DNA of 64,000 nucleotides from Mycobacterium sp. 1164985.4 (GTDB lineage: Bacteria > Actinomycetota > Actinomycetes > Mycobacteriales > Mycobacteriaceae): positions 1-64,000 of the forward strand of contig NZ_LZMD01000086.1 of assembly GCF_001668575.1 (NCBI RefSeq), read 5' to 3'. How positions within the stretch are numbered: the stretch's first letter is position 1; every line of letters starts with the position of its first letter. This document shows positions 59,700 to 64,000 of the stretch, piece by piece. A program made the position numbers and the translations under genes. Below the pieces are notes generated by a model, which saw only the letters and a list, made by a program, of their open reading frames with translations, had not been told where the DNA came from and did not search any database.

Positions 59700-60789
59700 A
59701 GTGGCTCACCAACTCTCGGTCCAGCGTCAACAGGACGAAGCCGATCTCCAGACCGGATGCCAACGCGATCAGAGCGATCGTCTCCCCTGGCGAGATGCGC
59801 TCCGCCTCGAGCTCTTCGATGAGCGCCACGGTGTGCGTCGTCGACGCGGTGTTGCCGTAGCGGTCGACGGTGACGACCGCCTCGTGTTTCGGTGTGGCGC
59901 CGAACTTGGCCGAGACTTCGGCCATGCCCTTGCGGATCGCGCGCGCCGACGTCTGATGGGTGATGACGTGGTCGATTTCGTCGATGGATCGTCCCGCCTC
60001 CCGGAGTACCTCGCGCAGCAACGTGGGCGTGTTCGCCATGGCGGCCCGGTGGATGCCCCGTGCGTCGGTGAACATCCGCGCCCCCGGGTCGTCGCCCTTG
60101 GGGTAACCGAGACAGAGTCGGCTGTACTCGGCCAGCGTTGTGAAACCGGCCAGGATGATGCTGCCCGAACCGACCGGAGCCCTTTCGAGTAGGAGCGCCG
60201 CACCTGCGTCGCCGAGGGTCAGAGAGGCCAGTTCCTTACTCATGATGTTGTGCACATGGCGCGCGGCGTTTCGGCCCAGCTGGGAGATGTACTCCCCACT
60301 GACGACCAAGGCCCGCCTCACGGCACCTTGCCGAATCATGTTGTTGGCGATGGTGACTCCGGTGAGCATCCCGGCACACGCGTTGTTGAGATCAAAGGTC
60401 ATCGCCGTATGGGCGCCGATGGCGTGTGCCACCGCCGAACTCATGGTCGGCTCCAACCTCTGTGTCAGACCGCCGCGAAACTTCGTGATGCTGCAGTTGA
60501 TGACGAGGTCGATCGATGCCGGATCACGTTCGGACTTCTCGAGGCAATCGAACGCCGCGGCTGTTGCCAGGGTGTAGGAGTCCTCGTCGCCCACCGAAAC
60601 CCGCCGCTCATGGATTCCGGTCAGCCGCTCGAGATCGATGTGCGTGTGATGGCGTGTGGTCGACATCAGGTCGTCGGTCGCCAGGTGCGTGGCGGGCAGT
60701 TGTCGTCCCGCACCTGCTACCCGGGTCTCGAACATCGGGGACGGCCCGTGCGACGAAGGCTCCATCACCAGCCAATGTGTGCCTGCCAT
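59683..60789 (-). CDS. beta-ketoacyl-ACP synthase III-like enzyme (FabH/OleA type)
   Basis: 368 residues from the ATG at 60789, placed 36 bases from a DosR-like box with CATGCT as -10. It has the KAS III triad: Cys in FDLNNACAGMLTGVTIANNM, His in DHVITHQTSARAIRKGM and Asn in DRYGNTASTTHTVALIEEL; LTGIHERRV and LTLGDAGAALLLE are further KAS III marks. It would condense an acyl-CoA or acyl-CoA with ACP-bound malonyl or a second acyl chain. No FabH-specific context is present; the 37320 ACP is a conceivable partner. Co-transcribed with the 58830 gene. Confidence 0.9.
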   Translation of the reverse strand: MAGTHWLVMEPSSHGPSPMFETRVAGAGRQLPATHLATDDLMSTTRHHTHIDLERLTGIHERRVSVGDEDSYTLATAAAFDCLEKSERDPASIDLVINCSITKFRGGLTQRLEPTMSSAVAHAIGAHTAMTFDLNNACAGMLTGVTIANNMIRQGAVRRALVVSGEYISQLGRNAARHVHNIMSKELASLTLGDAGAALLLERAPVGSGSIILAGFTTLAEYSRLCLGYPKGDDPGARMFTDARGIHRAAMANTPTLLREVLREAGRSIDEIDHVITHQTSARAIRKGMAEVSAKFGATPKHEAVVTVDRYGNTASTTHTVALIEELEAERISPGETIALIALASGLEIGFVLLTLDRELVSHYGNRD

Positions 60790-60824
60790 GCGCTCAGCAT
60801 GGAAGTTCAACGGTGCGTGAAACA

Positions 60825-60861
60825 GAGCGTTTCGGCCGTGCCGCACAGGGACCTTCGGCCC
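60825..60861. promoter_or_regulatory. tandem DosR-like boxes between ketosynthase pair and SRPBCC-like gene
   Basis: GAGCGTTTCGGCCG (60825-60838, weak) and GGGACCTTCGGCCC (60848-60861, excellent), 23 bases apart. Edges are exactly 36 bases from the ATG at 60789 (minus) and the ATG at 60897 (plus); TACGGT (60885-60890) is an ideal -10 on the plus side. Confidence 0.82.
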
Positions 60862-60896
60862 TTAGTCGGTCGTTCGCACAGACCTACGGTCGACAC

Positions 60897-61592
60897 ATGG
60901 CAGGGAAGAACGCATGGCTGGCGACGGCGATGGCGGCGATCGGTGGTGTCGCGTTGTACCGCGCCCACCTACAGCCGTGGATCTACACGTGGGGGGCGAC
61001 CGAGCCTGAGATCACCGCCGAGCTGCCCGGCGACGAACTCGTGGCGACTGGAGCCCCACGGACGACACGGGCCGTGACGATCGACGCATCTATCGAATCG
61101 GTGTGGCCATGGCTGGCTCAAATAGGTGAGGACCGGGCGGGTTTCTACAGCTACTCGGTGCTGGAAAGAGCCGTCGGCGCACGAATCCACAATGCGGACT
61201 CGATTCATCCGGATTGGCAGGATCTGGCCGTGGGCGACACCGTCTGGCTGGCGCGTCGGTACGGCGAAACGGGCCGGCAAGTGGTGGCCGCGTTCGAGCC
61301 CCAGGCATACCTGGTGTTGGTGTCACCTCGGGATTTCGCGCGGTTGCAGCGCGGGGAGAATGCCCGCGGCGCCTGGGCCTTCTATCTGCGCCGAGCGGGC
61401 AGCTGGACGCGCTTGCTGGTCAGGGGCAGTGGGGGCGCGGTCGGACACGCCCTGTTCGACATCCCCCACTTCGTCATGGAGCAGAAGATGCTTCGTGGGA
61501 TTCGAGATCGTGCTCAGGACGCGGCAGCGAAGGGTCGAGCCGGAGCGACGGTGCGCCAACTGCCCCGCCAGCGAATCGCCGCACCGGGCTAG
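60897..61592 (+). CDS. SRPBCC-fold (polyketide cyclase/START-like) protein
   Basis: 231 residues. A short hydrophobic N-terminus (AWLATAMAAIGGVALYRAHL) may be a membrane anchor. The rest is SRPBCC-like: TRAVTIDASIESVWPWLAQIGEDRAGFYSYSVLERAVG is the characteristic first strand-helix, followed by VWLARRYGETGRQVVAAFEP and WAFYLRRAGSWTRLLVRGSG. Such proteins bind hydrophobic ligands. DosR-type promoter with a leaderless start at 60897. It is divergent from the ketosynthase pair, so it may bind or cyclise their product (inference). Confidence 0.85.
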   Translation: MAGKNAWLATAMAAIGGVALYRAHLQPWIYTWGATEPEITAELPGDELVATGAPRTTRAVTIDASIESVWPWLAQIGEDRAGFYSYSVLERAVGARIHNADSIHPDWQDLAVGDTVWLARRYGETGRQVVAAFEPQAYLVLVSPRDFARLQRGENARGAWAFYLRRAGSWTRLLVRGSGGAVGHALFDIPHFVMEQKMLRGIRDRAQDAAAKGRAGATVRQLPRQRIAAPG

Positions 61593-61663
61593 CGGTTATC
61601 GAGGTCGTCAAAATTACCGCCGTTTGCTCGCCAGTCTGGCTCGGCTAGTGGGAGCATGTCGGC

Positions 61664-63388
61664 ATGGCTGACGTGGCACAGCCGGCCGAAGCGTGGGGTG
61701 AGGCCGCCAGGCCGCCGGTGCGCGAGACCCTGTCGCAGTTGCGCCTCCGTGAGCTGCTCATGGAGGTTCAGGACCGCGTGGAGCAGATCGTCGAGGGCCG
61801 GGATCGACTCGACGGCCTCGTCGACGCGATGCTGGTCGTCACGTCCGGGCTCGAGCTCGATCAAACGTTGCGCACGATCGTGCACACCGCGATCGAACTG
61901 GTCGACGCGCAGTATGGCGCGTTGGGGGTGCGCGGCCACGACCACGAACTGGTCGAATTCATCTACGAGGGTATCGACGAGGCGATGCGTGAGCGGATCG
62001 GTCATCTCCCCGAAGGGCGAGGCGTGCTCGGCGTCCTGATCGACGATCCGAAACCCATTCGGCTGGAGAACATCTCGCACCACGCGGCCTCAGTCGGATT
62101 TCCGCCTAATCACCCGCCGATGCGAACATTCCTCGGCGTGCCGGTGCGAATCCGCAACGAGGTGTTCGGCAACCTCTACCTCACCGAGAAGGCCGGCGGT
62201 CAGCCCTTCAGCGAGGACGACGAAGTGCTCGTGCAGGCGCTCGCGGCCGCCGCGGGAATCGCGATCGACAACGCCCGCCTGTACGAACAGTCGAAGGTGC
62301 GGCAATCCTGGATCGAGGCCACGCGCGACATCGGCACCGAGCTCCTGGCCGGCACGGATCCGGCATCGGTGTTCCGCCTGGTCGCCGACGAGTCGCGTCA
62401 CCTCAGTGGCGCGAAGTCGACCGTCGTGGCGGTCCCTGCAGACCTGGACCTGCCCGCAGAGGAGGTCGACGAGCTCGTCATCGCTGCGACCGCGGGTGAT
62501 TCGCTGGACGGCGCACTACGGGTGGTCCCGACGAGCGGCACCCCGATCGGGCAGGCGTACCTGCAGCGGACGCCGAGTAGGTTCGAGAGCCTGGAATTGG
62601 TGCCGGGCGTCGCCCACACCGGCCCAGCTCTTGTGCTACCGCTACGCGCTTCGAATGCCGTGGCAGGTGTGCTGGTGGCCGTGCGGTCGCCCGGATCGCC
62701 GCCGTTCAGCGCCGACGAACTCGACATGATGGCCGCCTTTGCCGACCAGGCCGCGCTGGCGTGGCAGCTGGCCACCACCCAACGACGGATGCACGAACTC
62801 GACGTGCTCAGTGACCGTGACCGCATCGCCCGGGATCTGCACGACCATGTCATTCAACGGCTTTTCGCGATCGGGCTTGCGCTGCAGGGCACCATCCCGC
62901 GATCTCACAAGCCCGAAGTACGGCAGAGACTGAATGAGTGTGTCGATGACCTCCAATCGGTCATCCAGGAGATTCGTACCGCGATCTTCGACCTGCATTC
63001 GGGTGATGCGGGCATCACCCGACTTAGACAGCGGCTCGACGAAGCGGTTGCGCAGTTCGCGCAGCCGGACATGCGCACCACGGTGCAGTTCTCCGGCCCG
63101 CTGTCCGTGATCGACGCGACGTTGGCCGACCATGCGGAAGCCGTCGTCCGCGAAGCCGTGAGCAATGCCGTGCGGCACGCTCAGGCCAAGACGCTGACCG
63201 TCAATGTCGCCGTGGGGGACGATTTGCTCATCGAGGTGCTGGACGACGGATGTGGCATCACCGGAGACATCACCGGCAGTGGGTTGACGAATCTTCGACG
63301 ACGCGCTGAAGAAGTCGGGGGAGACTTCGCGATCGAGGCTGTGCCCGCGGGTGGTACCAGGTTGAGGTGGAGCGCCCCGCTCCCGTGA
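61664..63388 (+). CDS. devS: DevS/DosT-type GAF-GAF histidine kinase
   Basis: 574 residues, close to DosS/DosT in size and layout. GAF-A (about 63-200) has the haem-ligand region FPPNHPPMRTFLGVPVRIR with His at about residue 150 (H149 of DosS); GAF-B follows to about 365. The HisKA_3 helix is DRDRIARDLHDHVIQRLF with phospho-His at about residue 393, and the ATPase core has VVREAVSNAVRHAQAK and EVLDDGCGITGD. It senses O2, NO and CO through haem and phosphorylates DevR. It stands alone, 34 kb from devR, with no DosR-like box before it. Confidence 0.94.
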   Translation: MADVAQPAEAWGEAARPPVRETLSQLRLRELLMEVQDRVEQIVEGRDRLDGLVDAMLVVTSGLELDQTLRTIVHTAIELVDAQYGALGVRGHDHELVEFIYEGIDEAMRERIGHLPEGRGVLGVLIDDPKPIRLENISHHAASVGFPPNHPPMRTFLGVPVRIRNEVFGNLYLTEKAGGQPFSEDDEVLVQALAAAAGIAIDNARLYEQSKVRQSWIEATRDIGTELLAGTDPASVFRLVADESRHLSGAKSTVVAVPADLDLPAEEVDELVIAATAGDSLDGALRVVPTSGTPIGQAYLQRTPSRFESLELVPGVAHTGPALVLPLRASNAVAGVLVAVRSPGSPPFSADELDMMAAFADQAALAWQLATTQRRMHELDVLSDRDRIARDLHDHVIQRLFAIGLALQGTIPRSHKPEVRQRLNECVDDLQSVIQEIRTAIFDLHSGDAGITRLRQRLDEAVAQFAQPDMRTTVQFSGPLSVIDATLADHAEAVVREAVSNAVRHAQAKTLTVNVAVGDDLLIEVLDDGCGITGDITGSGLTNLRRRAEEVGGDFAIEAVPAGGTRLRWSAPLP

Positions 63389-63393
63389 CCCCC

Positions 63394-63482
63394 GGGTAGT
63401 GCAGGACGCCTGGGGAGTTCAGGAGGCGTGGTAGTTCAGGAGGCGTGGGTAGTTCAGGACGAGTGGGTAGTTCAGGACGAGG
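63394..63482. repeat. 18-bp tandem repeat, five copies
   Basis: Units of GGGTAGTTCAGGACGAGT type at 63394, 63412, 63430 (17 bases), 63447 and 63465, 1-4 mismatches from each other. The array fills the convergent gap after devS and runs into the last codons and stop of the 63472 gene. Confidence 0.92.
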
Positions 63483-63924
63483 ATGCGCTCGTGTTCTCTG
63501 CCCGGTACTTCGGCAGCCCGCGTTCGCGAAACCGACGCCCGGTCATCTTCTCGGTTCGGATCCGCACGAAGTGATCCCGACGACCGTCGACCCACGGTTG
63601 GATGAATGTACCTGCCACTTCGAGTAATTCGTCGACATCGGTGATCGGCTCGGCGTGCCCGACGACGGTCACGCTCCAACCGGTCCGCAGGTCCGCGTCG
63701 AGCTCATCGGACTGAAAGGCCACGACCTGATTGTCGGTGGCCGCGGCAAGCTTCGGTCCGCCGGCCACCCGGATGACCACGTCGTCGCGCCACAGCCGGA
63801 AATTGACCGGCTGAACCGCGGGCAACGCATCCTCGGTGAAGACGAGTCGGCCGACCCGCACTCCCTGCAGTAGGTCCAGGCACTGCCTGCGGTTGAGGTC
63901 CTCCAGTTCGTGTCCTTTGGTCAT
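63472..63924 (-). CDS. pyridoxamine 5'-phosphate oxidase-fold protein
   Basis: 150 residues from the ATG at 63924; the ATG at 63930 is too close (3 bases) to the AAGGAGG at 63934-63940, whereas 63924 is 9 bases away. LNRRQCLDLLQGVRVGRLVFT, AVQPVNFRLWRDDVVIRVAGG and GWSVTVVGHAEPI are the PNPOx-like split-barrel motifs, parallel to those of the 57331 protein. A flavin/F420 cofactor is likely. The last residues (SASSS) lie in the 18-bp repeat array, so the C-terminus may vary among strains. Confidence 0.87.
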   Translation of the reverse strand: MTKGHELEDLNRRQCLDLLQGVRVGRLVFTEDALPAVQPVNFRLWRDDVVIRVAGGPKLAAATDNQVVAFQSDELDADLRTGWSVTVVGHAEPITDVDELLEVAGTFIQPWVDGRRDHFVRIRTEKMTGRRFRERGLPKYRAENTSASSS

Positions 63925-63978
63925 TGTCATCAGCCTCCTTGAACGAGAGCCAGAGTGCCGACGGGAGTGCACCGCCAG

Positions 63979-64000
63979 TGGCCGACGCTCAAGTCGGCCA
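63979..64000. promoter_or_regulatory. perfect 8-bp inverted repeat at the window edge
   Basis: TGGCCGAC and GTCGGCCA, separated by six bases (GCTCAA), end at the last base of the window. It lies about 50 bases upstream of the 63924 gene. It could be an operator, or a terminator of a gene outside; it does not match the DosR core. Confidence 0.4.

Noticed and set aside
63394..63482. Possible CRISPR or attachment site
   Set aside because: 18-base units are directly adjacent, with no spacers, integrase or tRNA nearby.

Overview
The window is high-GC DNA from an environmental, probably fast-growing Mycobacterium (Mycolicibacterium type). The gene order pth-rplY-lpqT-prs-glmU-tRNA-Gln-TetR-mfd-mazG-lpqU-eno-ftsB-DUF501-ppx is the one known from M. 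tuberculosis (Rv1014c to Rv1026). A DosR/DevR dormancy island follows, with a group 3b [NiFe] hydrogenase and a RafH-type ribosome hibernation factor, as known from M. smegmatis. No insertion sequence, phage gene, CRISPR array or rRNA was seen. No gene-free stretch exceeds 300 bases; the longest (16372-16627) lies before a secreted repeat protein.

Region 1 (1-5.9 kb) is accessory: the tail of an ABC permease, a phosphotransferase-fold protein, a TetR regulator, a metal-dependent hydrolase with an unknown partner, a QueG-like 4Fe-4S protein and a secreted cutinase. Region 2 (5.9-22.8 kb) is the conserved housekeeping block: translation (Pth, L25, tRNA-Gln), PRPP and UDP-GlcNAc synthesis, transcription-coupled repair, nucleotide sanitation, enolase, divisome FtsB and Ppx/GppA. 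An ArsC-like gene sits inside it, and a secreted protein with VNVPDVDVPK repeats lies between mfd and mazG.

Region 3 (22.8-63.9 kb) reads as one hypoxia/dormancy regulon. It holds the response regulator (devR) and, 34 kb away, a GAF-GAF histidine kinase of the DevS/DosT type. Between and around them are three Acg-type nitroreductase-fold proteins, four tandem-domain universal stress proteins, a Rv2004c-like kinase/ATPase, a WS/DGAT triacylglycerol synthase, RafH, and an Rv1733c-like membrane protein. Further on are an acetyl-CoA operon (hypothetical-acs-pdhA-pdhB-pdhC-acp), a PEP synthase/SpoIIAA-like/MgtE-N/NRAMP-like operon, an OtsB-GH65 trehalose enzyme, hydrogenase hyhB-G-S-L plus its protease, PfkB, a pair of KAS-III-like ketosynthases, and PNPOx-fold proteins. 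Together they point to fermentative redox balancing (H2, acetyl-CoA/acetate), storage (TAG, trehalose), ribosome hibernation and gluconeogenic rerouting under low oxygen.

Reading the promoters by eye gave DosR-like boxes (GGGAC-N4-GNCCC type) at nearly every operon head in region 3. They are often tandem, 21-23 bp apart, in divergent promoters. For nine genes the start codon lies 36-37 bp from the edge of the nearest box, with a NANNNT-like -10 hexamer placed so that transcription would start at or next to the start codon. This suggests a set of leaderless DosR-driven mRNAs and was used to choose several starts. Other points of interest are a 31-residue membrane peptide heading a stress operon, a ketosynthase partner that lacks His and Asn of the catalytic triad, an orphan acyl carrier protein in the pyruvate dehydrogenase operon, and an NRAMP-family transporter with altered metal-site motifs next to an MgtE-N-like protein.
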